From Phoenix dactylifera (Eukaryota > Streptophyta > Magnoliopsida > Arecales > Arecaceae), in contig NC_052392.1 in the NCBI RefSeq assembly GCF_009389715.1, forward strand, positions 39,723,668 to 39,787,667: DNA of 64,000 bases, written 5' to 3'. The notes below the pieces were generated by a model that ran no database searches, had not been told where the DNA came from, and saw nothing but the letters and a program-made list of their open reading frames with translations. Below, in pieces: positions 13,701-26,343 of the stretch. Position 1 is the stretch's first letter; each line of letters opens with the position of its first letter. The translations under genes were made by a program, and so were the position numbers.

Positions 13701-14330
13701 TTCCATAACGCTGCAGAAAGACAGGTGCAAAGAGACAAGCGGATCACAATGGATATGTTTTATTTGACACAACTTGCAAATGATTATGCAAGACCATTTG
13801 CACCTTTTGTCACCGTCAATCATCACAAAAAAAACTATAATCTTTGGTTCAGAATTGTTTTTTAATGAACCTGTCGTATTCAAGTGATTGTCTGTACACA
13901 AGATGAATAGAAAGCAACCAAGGATTAACTTGACCAATAAATATGCAGCAACAGGTAATGCTATAGCCATTGTGTGTCCTGGAACTAGTCTGCTTTTCCC
14001 TGTGTGACTTATAAAGGGCCATTTAAAACAAAAAAGTCATGTTACTCTAGGTGTATAATCATTTGACCCGATTCCGTAAATATGAGGATGAGAAAGAATT
14101 CATTTTGGCATGGTAAAAGGTGGTGGAAGATCATTATCTCATGGGCAATGTTTAGTAGCCCAAGGATTATAGCTTGTGATATTCACAATGATAAAAAGGT
14201 GCAAAAGAAATCTTCCATTGCCATTTGTTTTGTAAGCTATGTTGATAAACACTACATGCCCAAAATGTGATTAGAAAAGGAAAGATATTTTATTTATTGT
14301 TAAAAAAAAAACTTACCATAAGTGAACGTT
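10729..14330. other. Intergenic region upstream of MRL7-like, downstream of HAD gene
   Basis: It includes the MRL7-like promoter, with a TA dinucleotide run (about 10811-10834), and the 3' flank of the HAD gene. A C-rich stretch at 12300-12800 has coding-like composition on the minus strand (open frames 12313-12564 and 12578-12760), but these carry no known motif and do not join cleanly. They may be remains of an old gene or transposon. I see nothing else. Confidence 0.5.
10811..10834. repeat. TA microsatellite
   Basis: TA dinucleotide run in the upstream region of the MRL7-like gene, ~85 bp from its start. Confidence 0.9.
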
Positions 14331-17300
14331 CTACCATGTAAAAGCTGGCAAAGCATAAGATGGATGGGCATCATATTTACAAGCCAGAGACTGAACTGCA
14401 TCAGTGCCTGCAACTTCCCCAAAGCCACTAAGTCCAAGTTCCGTAGCATGAATCCCCCCAGTAATAAATGCAGATGCAATTCCAGCTGCATTTGCACCCT
14501 TTACGTCATGGTGGAGAGAGTCTCCCACAGCGATACAGTCACAAGCATTTACACCAGCCATGGCCATAGCTGATGTATAGATCACCTGACAAAAGTTTGA
14601 TATATTACACTCCTGAACCACAAACAAATTAAAATATGTTCTCCTAAAAAGAGAAAAGAAGGAAAAAGTATTTCTTTTGCTTTATACAAATTTTTTTTAA
14701 AAATACAGAGACGAACAACAAACATGGAACACCAAACCAAACATTAAAAACAATGCTAAGAGATATTATTGAAAAGTCTAAGTCGACTAGTAAAATATAA
14801 TCCAAACATTATACACTTGAATGTTAACACATACAAATCCAATTAAAAAATCAAAACTAGAAAAGAGGCCTGGTTGATTACTAGCCTGCTCAACTGCAGA
14901 TACCCACATGTTCACCCACACGAAGGATAAACTCACATTTGTTAAATCCTTCATAGTAGAGTTAATGGAGCAATCAAATTGACAACCATTCAAACAAAAG
15001 ATCTATATTGTTGATCATTATCTACAACTATTAAAAATTCTTCGAATCCAAAATTATACGTTTTGAGGTCTCCTTATGCATCAAGTGAATGCTAAATGGG
15101 CAATATTAATAGTCTAATTTTGAAGCACAACCAGACACTATGATTCTTAGGAAATTAAATATATTGTTCATCCTTGCAGTACCAGCATGGCCCAAGCTAC
15201 TTAGGATGTAACCACAATTAACATAACTACGGTCGGGCTATCGAACACGGAGTCAGAAGTGAATTACGAGTCGGACCAATTTGCGAAGCGAGCTCGTCTT
15301 CAGTGCTCTCCGAACCATGTGGGAAGGTTTCCCATCACACAGCTCACCAACTTGATCTTCCGCATTCGGAGCTATTAGAGCGGGATCCACTTTTTGGGGA
15401 ATATGAGTCGGACCAATAACAAGAATATTTCTAGTGGAACATCTTTCACAATCCCTGGAGAGATAGTTTTCTAATAGACCAAGAGATAAGTAATTCGTTT
15501 CAAATGAGAAGACTTATTCACAACTCTTCCATTCTTCACATAAAATGCATTAAGACTATACCAGGCAGGTTCAAATTCAGAATCATCACATGATAGTTTT
15601 GGAATGTTTTCTGTGAAAATGAAGTGTCAAGTTGTATACCAAACTCATGATTGATCTACATAAACCATAAACAAAATACAAGAAACTAAACCATTTTTTA
15701 AAATTCATTCACTAAAAAGGAAGGTTGAAAAAGAGTTAAATGTAGTAAACTAATTTTTGGAAAATCAATTCGTAAAACTAAAGCATAGAATGGGGCAGGC
15801 GCCCATAGAAGAGCCTTAATAAGCACAGTCCTAACCAAGCGACCGGGGGCTTGGGCACCGACTATCCGAACCTTTGAATGTGATCTGCTATCTCTAATTA
15901 GCTTTCAAAAAATCATGACACTTGGAGATCCCTAACATATGCATTGCCTAACAAAGATGGATAATTTAAAAAACATGAAACAATACATATTTTTTCATCA
16001 TTGAATGCATATGCTAGGTATCTCGAATTCAAATGAATTATTCCTAGCAAGCAGATTAGAGATAGTAGATCACATCAAATAGCTCAGATCATTGGTGTCA
16101 AGCCCCTAGTCATTCGGTTAGGACCAACCTTATTAGGACTCGTGTGGGTGCCCACATATTAGCACTATTCTAGAACCAGCCTTAGCAGTAAATATCTAAA
16201 TAAGAGGAGGTGTATTGGGAACATGAAATACAAGAAGAGTAGAAACAACTTGCATTTTAGGGATTCCCCCATTGAAATAGCAAGAATGAAGAAGATATAA
16301 AGATCATAAAAGAACAGGAAAAAAATAAATAGCCTGGGCTGTTAAGAAATATTGATCTTCCTCATATTCTTATCTTATTAGTGATTTTTCTTTTTTGCTG
16401 GATTATTTTCTCCATATATTCCTCCAGCACTACTATTCTTCTTCTTCCAACACACTCAAAAAGAGGACTTAGAAATAGGTGGGATGCATGGAATATGAGG
16501 TGCTAATCTGCAAGGAGCTCAAATTAACCGTTGTCTGGTAAGCAGCAGGGAATCTATTCATATAATCATCAACCATGCATACAGGTATTAATGACCATGA
16601 TTAGTCAAAAAATTTCATGCAGTTTAGTCAAAAAAGCAAACCCACATCCATATGTGAAATCCACAAAGCGACTGTATAACAAATTACAGGGATAGCCTAT
16701 AAGTGACTATCCATATTCATCAACTTCTGCTATATCCCGGGAAGGCCCCAAATTCAGGGGGTTGTCAGCAGCTTTTGTCTAGTAATCTGACTAGTTCAGA
16801 ACTAAAAAACCTAATATTATGATTTTAATGGGAACCTATGGAAATTCCTATATATCTGCATAAAAGTTTCCTGACTGAAAAATAAAGTATGATTGAAGGA
16901 GAAATTTTATCATTGCGAGATAGAGAGCAGTTTGAAATGCCGTAACAACCACTAAAACAAAAATTAACCCATTACCTTATCAGGTTTACCCATCCATTTG
17001 ACTTCACCACCAAGTTTTTCATATTTAGCTCCCAGTGTACCTAGAAGGAAGAGGAAAAAAATTAATGACCCACTAAACACAAGTATGTAATTTCATTTTT
17101 CAAACTGAATGATTGTACATGATGGAAAATAAGGAAAATTCTTTCAGGATTAAAGACTAAAAGCACATTTCCTATTCAAACTACTCGAAGCAAAAGTTGT
17201 TTTCTCCCCTGCCCCCTCTACATGACATTTACTACAATAATTAAAGTCTCTGTTATAAAGTTCAAGTTATGTGAATCATACGTAAATCAAGATCAATGAG

Positions 17301-20300
17301 ACATATGACCAACCATACCAGGCATAACACTCAAAGCTCGAGCTTCAACTGTCACATAATCGGGATTTGCTACCACCATAGGAATTTTTTTCTCGGCACA
17401 TAGCTCCAAGCTTTGTTCAAGAACCTCGAGATCCACAGGGACTACATCACCAGAAGGAAGACCAAGTGCTTCAGTGCCATGAGCCAGTATGAATTCTGCA
17501 ACATCCACACTGCTCACAACTTGCAAGCCTAAGCCCTAAAAAGTTACAGATATTGAGATGAGTTAATTGTCTGCTTAAAAATGTGTAAATTTATTAGAAA
17601 AGAATAATGAAACAGGTAAATCACTGTTTCTGCTGTCGATCCATCTAAGTATTTAAAAGGACCGATTATCAATGGTCATTTAAGCTCAGCAATTTGAATT
17701 AAAAAAATCACATTTTTGGTTTCCTGAGTGAAAGGTCAATATCTTTATTTTTTGGCCTCAGTTTCCTGTGCTTTTTTGCACTTCTCACATTATCCTCAGG
17801 TCCTAGCCACCTTCCTCGATGTTGTTAGATAAATTTCAATAAAACAAACCCTTTAGGTTAAGGTGACAACGCAACCATGGTTCAGCAAAAATAAAACATT
17901 TGGCAGAATATATAATATACATAGTCCAATTCTGATCCTTTAAACGAAACCAAAAGGAATTACAGAAAAAGGGAAGTTCATGATAAGCTTAGATTCACAA
18001 ACCATAGAAGATCATAAACTCAAGCTCATCTACGAGCCTAATTTTGATAGAAGTAAATCCATCAACTGCAAATACTGGAAATTGGCATTGTAAAGCCCTT
18101 GAGTAAAATATCTGCTTAAGACAATTCGTGTAGCGATTATCCCAAATTACTCGAAATTCAAAAGTCTCGAGTATGTCGTTTCAAAATTATGCTTATAACT
18201 AGACACTAAATTCATGCAAATATCGGTAGGGAAGACCAAAGAAAATTAAAGATGTGAACATACCTCGAGAGATATTGCACCACGATCACTCCAGGTCATG
18301 TGAATGCAAGATCTTCCTAGTGCCGCAAACCATGAATCATCCCTCCTATTTTAATCACATCATAAGTAACAGTCAACATCATTTCGTGGGAATGCAAGAT
18401 CTTCCTAGTGTCTAATTCATAAAAAGCCGCTTCAACAGCCACTAAATGTTTATTGCAGTGTTCTGATCAGTCTTCTTACCATTTATATGCATATTCAGAT
18501 TCTCAAATTGACATATTATCTACTAAACTTCTGGATAATGACTTGGGGGTTGATTGAAAATTTATGGTCTTCCATCCTTGATATAATAACTGAAAGTGAT
18601 ATCTAATAGATTATTAAACATCTTCTAAACTATGAGCTTTTTTAATTTTTCTTGATATTAATTCCTTTTACCAAAAGTTTATTACAAGAAAATGAAAAAC
18701 CATAAGGTTTAATTTATCCCTTGGCATGGAAAAACCAGGCGAGAAGATGAGAAGATGTGATTCTGGTAATAAGATACTTTTGCAGGCAGGCAAATGTATT
18801 ATTTAGAAAATCTCCATGGAGCATGATTTGTAACGACAAATAACGAAGACACTTTATGTTTGCCAACTTGAGGTCTAGCCTTAAAATGAAAAGCAAAAAG
18901 ACAAAGCAAGAGAAAGGTTAATGGCATAAAGTGACTCATGACGAAAACCCTCAAAAACGCTAAATGAAGCAGCTCAACGGGCAAATAACTGGCAATTAGG
19001 TATAATAGCAATTGAGGTACAAAAAAGCAACTTGATATTCCAGTCAAATGACGTCAAACTTTGCAAACAAATGATCATAGTGAGATGTACCATTTATTGA
19101 TATTGTATAGCATAGGAAAAGGTAGCTAATTTTCACAACAATATCTCAACTTGCTAAAGTGGATAGATTAGATAAGGCACAAGAGTGATATATTTCATGT
19201 GAAAACTCAAGACTCAAAAACTGAGGATCACATGGTAGTGAAAACAAGAGGAGGTCAACTACCTAGTGCATATGATGAAAGGAAAAATGGCAACAATTAA
19301 CATCAAACAAGTTTATTGGGAGTGTGAAGCAAAGTCAACCTGAGTACAAATATCAAGTATGAAGAACCAAAGAGCAATGAGTGACAAAAAAGGGTGTCAG
19401 ATGGCATGGGAAAAGTGACTAATTCGTGTGTCCAGCCAATAAGCTGAACAAAAGGTTATAAAGGATGATGACAAACAATGACTGTGGCTTCATACGGAGT
19501 GCAAAAATATATATAAATGCAAGCATGCAAAATGTTCCATATCATCCTTTAAAAGAAACTTGGAATATCACCAAGATGCAGTGTGTCAGGACTTGAAAAC
19601 AGATGATAGGGAAAAAGCAACAAAAAACAAGCTACTAAAAATAAAAGTGGTACATGACTCAAGAAATTAGACAAACAATGGTCCGGTGGTTGACAAGCCA
19701 CTGATCGGAGGCGACTGGACTGGAGTGCTTTCATCAAATGATGCATGTGGGCTGAGCCATTCCCATCTGGCCAATATAATGCATCTAATAGCAGTACAAA
19801 TGATGCAAACAGAATGACATTTCAAGTATCAGTCCAAATAAGTTGAAGGATCGGTCATTCCCAAAACAGACCTTGATAGTAAGGAGACACCTAAGGAGTA
19901 CAAGCAAAACCTCAATCCAAATAAACAGGACATGAAGCCAACAGGAATCTTAAGGCCAGATAAAAGCGAGGGAAGGAAAATATCTAATCAAGAAATGCGA
20001 GGAAAAGTCAAAAGACCTTAAAAAAATTAAAGCTGAATATTTTTGAAGGAATTAGCATTTTTGTTTTAAGAGAGAGAGAAGGAGAGAGACCCACCTCCAT
20101 TATATTATCCACATCCCAATTTTTGGGAACTCACTATAAAAGAATTGAACTAAAACCTCTATTTGCAATGCAAAGGGGTGTCACCACTAGGGCAAACCCC
20201 AAGTCACACCAATTAGCAAAGAATTAACAGCATAGCTTGCCTTAAGGCTAAAATATCAAACATGTAGTTAAAGAATGTGTCAATTTCCCCTAAAGGACAT

Positions 20301-23300
20301 AATAAAGAAAGATAACAGCTAAGGCTAGTATCAACTAGGCAACATACTGAGCTAGTATAGAGAACAAACATGTACCAGATCAAACAATTCTGACTTCAAG
20401 GACCAAGAGTATAGAAGCAATTGTTATATAAGAAAGAAAGAAGACCAAATGGATTTAGCAAATAGAAGATAACATAAAGGAAAGCATTGAAGGTCTGAAG
20501 GTTATTAGAGAACAACTAGCATCAAGGGTTATTACCAGGAAGAAGGATAATTTAGAGAATCAAACAGTTCCCGATAGTCAAAAATCACCATGACCCCCCT
20601 CACCCCCCGCACCCCCCCCCCCCCCCCCCGACAAAAAAAAAAGAAGAAAAACTTTAAGATGTTAAGGAGATCCCAAACTGAATTCATTTTACTTTGTTCA
20701 GATGGTTGGTGATTAGTAAAGATGGGAACAATCCAAAATTATACTTCAGGTATTCCAACCAGGTCCATGAAAACTTTTGAAACTAAGTAATTTAAGCGAA
20801 TTTTTCCAAAAATTTTTGCTGAGATTATTGGAAGCAGTATTCGTATGTATATGTTTACTTCATGTACGACTCCTAGGATACTTATCACACAATTTTAAGA
20901 AATTTAAGACTATGTAGCAAAGTTAGGATCTGCATAGCTCTTAAACTAGAGTCAAAAATATGAAGCATATCTTGAACATATTCTAATTAAGAAATGACTG
21001 ACCTTTCAAGGCTTCTATGTGTTAATTCTCCACTAGTGATTGCCCCGAGAAAAACAGAAGGATCAAAGCCAAGGCTCTTTAGCTTATTTATGGTTGTAGA
21101 CGCTCGCCTAGAAGAATTACTTATGATTACCATCTTCGCGCCATGATATGCTAGCTTTTCTACTATTATAACATAATGACTGATTAATAAGTACAATGGT
21201 ATCAGGTGGTGAATAAACAATCACTGTCAAATTAAGAAAAAAGAAATCAAATCAAACAAATAAACATACATGTTGAAATGGCACCAGGATATGGTTTTTT
21301 CCCATCATGAAGAACTCCAAACTGATCCAAGAACCATGCCTGTCATGTAGAGCTATATAATAGTGAGAAAAGAGCAAGCATCAAAAATAACAATTTAGTA
21401 TCTATGAGCCAAAACAACATAGATATTTAGCCATCCAAAGTCTTAACTAGATCTTGTAGCAATTTTGATAAAGGGGGAAAATAGCAAATATTAATAAATC
21501 TGCAATATTTTACAGGGCAATATTTGGATGCTGAAGCAAACTGGATGTGAGAATGTAAGAATGAAGAAGTCCCTAATCAGCATAAAAACTTCAAACCTTC
21601 ATTTGAGGATGAGTGAGTAGAAAGGGGATTTCAAGATCAAAGAAAATTGAATTTTCCCTTAAAAGAAAATGACCCACGAGGCTCCTGCCACTGCAGGGTC
21701 AAGGAAGGCTCAAATGTCCACGGCTTACCCTATGCGTGGAGAGGCTGTTTCCATATTTCAAACCCATGAGACCTAGATCACAATAGAGCAATCTTACTAT
21801 TGTACCAAGGCACGACCTCAAAAAATGATGGTTTATCTGTTGCGAATTATTTCAGATTCTGAAAATCAGAAAAAGATGGTTTATCTGTTGTTGGATACAT
21901 GAAAGAAAAAAAGATTCTTGCCAATTGATGCATACTTGAACGAAACAAGGTGCCTTCAGAGATGCTAACAGCAAAGAATGTTTAGAGAAAAACAAAAACT
22001 CCTAAAATTAGTAAGAAGAAAAGGAGACACAGGTTGATAAATATTGAAAATGATAAACAGATGAATGAAATCATTTACAGACAAGCAGAAAGAAAAAAAA
22101 AAACTGATTCTACTACTCCAGGTTTAACTCCTCCTTTGCAAACTCTTGGTATATTCCCAAGTGAGTATGGACAGCCATCTTAGAGAGGTATACAAAGTTG
22201 TACACCCAACATGACACTATCTCTCTCTATCGCACCAAACAAGCTAAATTACCAGCTTATTGTAGAAATGCTTCTCTGCTTTCCTTTACGGTAGGAAAAG
22301 ATCTCCTTAATTCAGAAAACAAATGAGCCAACAGTCCAAGAGCAATGTCTGACTAGTGGAGGCACTAGTTCAGTCGAAAACTGGAAATCCCTATGTTTTA
22401 ATTACTTTACGCCATAAAATGACTTCTATCAGAAGTTCAGTAGGATAATGGAGGAGTATGACTGTATGAGGGACAAGAACAAGTCAAAGGCAAATGTGTT
22501 CATGAACATGAACTTTATAACTGACTTCATTGGCTATAAAATTCCTGCTAAATTGTCATCGAATAAAGCCTGCATGTTTTTCTACTCTGTTAACTCCATG
22601 TCAACTCGACGATGATGGATGGCTTAGCTTTCAGTTGTTAAATGAGTCAGGACATTGAATTTTAACAGCATAATGCAGTTTTGGAGTGACACGTTGCTCA
22701 GTACCATTTGTAGCGTATTACCCCAAGGTGCATAAATTTTCGCGATACTGTTCTATAAACATTTCAAAACATAACTATTTGACCGTTCCTGCCTTATTCT
22801 TGATTTGCTTAAAGAAAGAAAAGGGAAAAAAAAGGGCACGAAAGCACGCATTACGATGCTATCCAGATGATGCTAATATCACGCACGCACACAAAAGAAA
22901 GAAAGATAGAAAGAAAGAAAAATTTGGAATCGCGGAACCTTAAAACGACCACTTTCTGCAAGGGTTCGGATCCCATCCAAGCACGGGAAAGTCCATTCCT
23001 GCCTCATTCTTGATTTGCTCAAAGAAAGAAAAAGGAAAAAGAGCCACGAAAGCATGCATTACGATGCTATCCAGCCGATATCTCACACACACACAGACAC
23101 AAGAAAGAAAGAAAGAAAGAAGAAAAAGAAAAGAAAAAATGGAATCGTGGAACCTTAAAACGACCACTTTCTGCAAGGGTTCGGATCCCATCCAAGCACG
23201 GGAAAGTCCATTCCTGCCTCATTCTTGATTTGCTCAAAGAAAGAAAAAGGAAAAAGAGCCACGAAAGCATGCATTACGATGCTATCCAGCCGATATCTCA

Positions 23301-23482
23301 CACACACACAGACACAAGAAAGAAAGAAAGAAAGAAGAAAAAGAAAAGAAAAATTGGAATCGTGGAACCTTAAAACGACCACTTTCTGCAAGGGTTCGGA
23401 TCCCATCCAAGCACTGGAAGGGCCGCGACATCTCAGCACTGCCGCGTCCTTGGCACGAAGAAATCGAACATCTGACCGCCAT
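14331..23482 (-). CDS. HAD-superfamily subfamily IIA hydrolase, 7 exons
   Basis: This is a 320-aa HAD-type phosphatase-like protein of the IIA 'hyp4' group; the substrate is unknown. Exons on minus: 23482-23369, 21339-21270, 21162-21003, 18345-18264, 17535-17319, 17040-16976, 14585-14331 (TAG). Phases close throughout and all introns are GT-AG. Motif I reads [11 protein letters not shown] (~residues 41-51): the nucleophile Asp is present but the usual Asp at +2 is Phe, so plain phosphatase chemistry is doubtful. Motif II is VIISNSSRR, motif III probably lies near KYEKLGG, and motif IV is [13 protein letters not shown]. The cap domain lies between, as in class IIA. The start ATG at 23482 is the first in the open frame; I see no strong targeting peptide. 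Introns are long (up to 2.4 kb) and carry SINE, MITE and simple repeats. The exon 1 end and its donor are duplicated twice inside intron 1. Confidence 0.88.
15200..15430. repeat. Possible LTR fragment
   Basis: A GC-richer island in the AT-rich intron contains two copies of GAGTCGGACCAAT (near 15270 and 15404) about 134 bp apart and GCGGGATCC-type motifs. Composition suggests a fragment of a retroelement. I could not find paired ends. Confidence 0.25.
15795..16158. repeat. Foldback MITE in HAD gene intron 6
   Basis: Two arms of roughly 110-130 nt are imperfect reverse complements. The left arm runs from GGCGCCCATAG, through CTAACCAAGCGACC and GGGGCTTGGGCACC, to GATCTGCTATCTCTAAT. The right arm mirrors it from AGATTAGAGATAGTAGATC, through GTGTCAAGCCCC and GGTTAGGACCAACC, to GTGGGTGCCCAC. 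An AT-rich loop separates them. No coding capacity is seen. Confidence 0.75.
20593..20650. repeat. Poly-C / poly-A simple tract
   Basis: An interrupted C run containing 18 or more uninterrupted C, followed by an A-rich stretch, in a HAD gene intron (G-run on the transcribed sense strand). A G-run of this kind could form a G-quadruplex in the pre-mRNA; that is inference. Confidence 0.8.
21671..21820 (-). mobile_element. SINE of the Au type, intronic
   Basis: Read on the minus strand, this begins with a tRNA-like promoter part (GAGGTCGTGCCTTGGTACAA, then ATGGGTTTGAAATATGG as box B region) and ends with a GACCCTGCAGTGGCAGGAGCC-like part and CTCGTGGGTC. This order and wording match the Au SINE family of plants. 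It is diverged, so not recent. It lies in intron 1 to 2 territory of the HAD gene in the same orientation as the gene. Confidence 0.75.
22939..22998 (-). other. Potential duplicated cassette exon (left copy), 60 nt
   Basis: On minus, GGCAG|GAATGG...TTTTAAG|GTTCC gives a 60-nt open segment of 20 codons in phase 0, encoding [20 protein letters not shown]. It repeats the end of true exon 1 ([15 protein letters not shown]). A pyrimidine-rich run from the microsatellite lies just upstream of the acceptor. Use in mRNA is inference. Confidence 0.5.
23154..23213 (-). other. Potential duplicated cassette exon (right copy), 60 nt
   Basis: Same as the copy at 22939-22998: acceptor GGCAG, 60 nt open in phase 0 and the same 20 residues, then donor GTTCC. 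Inclusion of one or both copies would insert 20 or 40 residues just before HAD motif I without a frameshift. Confidence 0.5.
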
Positions 23483-23915
23483 CTTCTTCCCCTCGAACGC
23501 GCGGCAGATATCTCCTGAAGATCGACCGAAAAAGTGAGCAGAAACAAAAAGGGTCTCTTAGTTTTTTAGGTCGGCATGGAAAGCTCCAAGTTTTCGAAGT
23601 GGATCGGAGAGGAGAGGAAGTAACCGTAGGGTTGGATTCGTCGTGTTCTTGGATTGAAAGAAGCATAGGAGTTCAGCGAAGAGGGGACCGATCTCATCAT
23701 TGCCGCGGGGCTGGGGCCGCCAAGGTAAAAAGAAAAGCCCGCAAATTAACCTGGAAAGGAGCTGACTCGACCATATTAACGGAGGGGGGGAAAGTGATCC
23801 ATCCCTATTCCCATTTTATAATTTGTACGTAGATGTCTACGTATAAAAGTTTAGAATTTCAAGTAATGTGATCTGCTAACTGCCCGCCATCACCCAGCCA
23901 CCTAGTCTTGGGTGA
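23483..23915. promoter_or_regulatory. Upstream region of HAD gene
   Basis: A GC-richer block directly upstream of the HAD start, with no convincing coding frame; it probably holds the 5' UTR and core promoter. I cannot point to a definite TATA box. Confidence 0.4.
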
Positions 23916-23919
23916 CGTG

Positions 23920-24595
23920 GTGGGTTTAAAGTATAATTTGAGGATTTAATTGCCTCCTTTTCTTACCCCAAAATAATAATAAAAAAGAGGTAGATCTAAA
24001 GATAGGCACATCTTTTCTTTCTTTCTTTTGACCACTCCAATTATGCTCTATTATTAATCTTCTATGATTTATAATGATCAATTGATAATCTTCATTTTTT
24101 TAATGGCTTATATGTGTTTTTCGAAACTTATTTACCAAAATTGAATATGAAAGTGTAATTTGAGAGTTTAATTGTCTTCTTTTCTTATCCAACAAAATAA
24201 AATAAAAAAAGGCAGGTCTAAAGATAAGCTTATTTTTTTCTTACTTTCTCTCGACTACTCTAGTTGCACTTTATGATTAATCTTCTATGATTTATGATGA
24301 TAAATTGGTAATCTTCATCTTCTTTATAGCTTATATGTGTTTTTCGAACCTTATTTACTAAAATTAAATGTTAAAGTGTAATTCAAGAGTTTAATTGTCT
24401 TCTTTTTTTAATCCAAAATAATAATAATAAAAAAGGCAAGTCTTAAGATAAGCATATTTTTTCTTACTTTCTTTCGACTACTCCAGTTACACTCTATGAT
24501 TAATCATCTATGATTTATGATAATAAATTGGTAATCCCCATTTCTTTACTGCTTCTATGTGTTTTTCAAACCTTATTCACCAAAATTGAAAAATA
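23920..24595. repeat. AT-rich tandem repeat, ~223 bp unit, 3 copies
   Basis: The phrase GT(G)TAATTTGAG.GTTTAATTG begins near 23930, 24153 and 24376. Each copy then has CTTATCC-AAAATAAT, an AAGATAAGC stretch, TTTCTTTCGACTACTC, ATGATTAATCTTCTATGATTTATGATGA and TATGTGTTTTTCGAACCTTATT in the same order. Copies differ at many bases, so it is an old minisatellite-like array. There is no coding capacity. Confidence 0.85.
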
Positions 24596-26343
24596 ATCCT
24601 CTCATTTTGGATGGCTAATTTGTTACCGACAGGTAAACCATCAAAAAGCAAAAAATGTTACATATTAAGTACAAGGAGCTACTACTTGATATATCCCAAA
24701 GATATAAGGAATATCTAAAAATTGCCCCGAGCTAACTTGTACATCGATGCAAAGCTCGAAAATTATTGCAGTGATTGAAAGTATTGTGAGTTGGGTAGGC
24801 TTGATTGAAGTCATTGAACTGTGGCCTGACCAAATCCACACCAATTGCACCACAATTTTTTGGCACCACACCATATTTTTGGCACCACAATTTTTTATGT
24901 ATGTATGTATGTATAAGTACGTACGTACAACTATATATGTGCTTGGAAACCAGAAACTGTGAGAAAAGGAATTCTAATATCCCAAAGATCTCCAGATTTC
25001 CAAGCCGTTCTCTACCACTTCCTGCATTCCTCTGCTTCTTTTGCTCAGCAGATTCCCCCTCGCAGATTTGGTAACCAGGCATCGACGCAGACTTAATGTT
25101 GGCGAGATTGTAGCATTCCATGCAACATCAGATGGAGCTAATATATCACAGAAAATTTAGGTAAACACACGATTTACGTACTTGGTTCAAAAACTCAATG
25201 CTCACTCAACATCCAAAAGTATCGAGAAGTTTATTCACATTTACATACACGACATATTACAAAAGAATGAGAGGTGACAACAGACTGAAGGCTATCTTGC
25301 CCAACCACTGCTGCAATTGAAACCAATGTAGGTGAGACAAGGCTTGTTTGTTAAGGTTCATATTAAAATTCAGTGCTGCATTTGTTACTGAATAACAGAT
25401 CCAATGAAGCGAGAGCATAATTTATCTCTCCATCAAATGTAATTTAAACGCATATAATTACAAGGGGTCAGGGCTTGACAAAGGTGTGCTTCCCACGAAG
25501 AACAAAATAAAACAATTAGGTAGATATATACAGAACTTCAACCTGTAACTTTTGATGTAGCTGTTGCAACTGGACATGATAAATTCCAATTAATTGAGTG
25601 CTTATGAGCACCACATTCTCTTGAGTTAGACATAAGGTTATAAAGATACAGAAGAGACTCTGTGGTCTAGAAGCACTTCTTCTGTCCTAGAGTATTGATG
25701 GTCCTCAGTACACATATCTAGATGACTTCCTACAAGTCCCACTTCGAAGATAAGCCTCCAAACCTGCCATACAAATAAATGTTTCAGGATCAAAACATAA
25801 GTTTCGTATAGCCTTATAAACTATATTTAAGCAAATAACCATGTGATAATTAAGTTTCAAACAAGATATCCTATAATTCTTTCCCTAATAATACAGAATC
25901 AGGTGCCAATGAAAAGAAAAAAAAAAAAGAGCAGCCCAGTGCATGAGGTTTGCACGAGGCTTCTGCTATTGCAGAGTCTGGGAATGGTCAAATGTAAGTA
26001 GCTTTACCCCACATTTAAGGAGGCTACTTCCATGTTTCAAACCCACGACTTCCAGGTTACAAAAGAGCAACCTTACTGCTGTGCCAAGGCTCATCCTCAA
26101 GCCGCATACATCAATCTCGTATATAAATCCAAGGATGAAAAAAAGAATATCACAGAAATTATACAGCTGCGTAACATATAAGAAAAAGCTCTATATATTT
26201 CAATAAAAGCAGCTGTATACTTGTCAGAGTAAATGAATTGAATGAAAAATCAAAGCAAGGTTATGTGGGCATGCCTGAGGTGGAAACTTTGATAACCCCT
26301 AGCTTACCCAGTCCCTGAGGTGGAAACTTTGATAACCCTTAGC
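24596..26343. other. 3' flank of FRS gene
   Basis: Contains the probable 3' UTR of the FRS gene, a short TATG microsatellite (about 24896-24914) and a SINE. On minus, an acceptor-like GGCAG|GTTTGGAGG near 25765 suggests an intron within the 3' UTR. An open minus frame at 24732-25121 is not recognised. Confidence 0.4.
25931..26100 (-). mobile_element. SINE of the Au type
   Basis: Same family as 21671-21820. Read on minus it starts GAGGATGAGCCTTGGCACAG, has GTAACCTGGAAGTCGTGGGTTTGAA as the box B region, CATGGAAGTAGCC and CTTTACATTTGACC-like middle parts, and ends CTCGTGCAAACCTCATGCACTGGGC. It lies 3' of the FRS stop, in the same orientation. Confidence 0.8.

Larger units (their letters stand above)
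22775..23420 (-). repeat. Tandem triplication (~215 bp unit) across HAD exon 1 border
   Basis: The phrase GGTTCGGATCCCATCC occurs at about 22963, 23178 and 23393, a period of 215 bp. Each unit holds the last part of exon 1 with its GT donor, then an AAAG-rich microsatellite, an ACAC run and a TTGATTTGCTCAAAG stretch. The middle and right units are almost identical, while the left one is more diverged, so the last duplication is recent. Confidence 0.9.
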
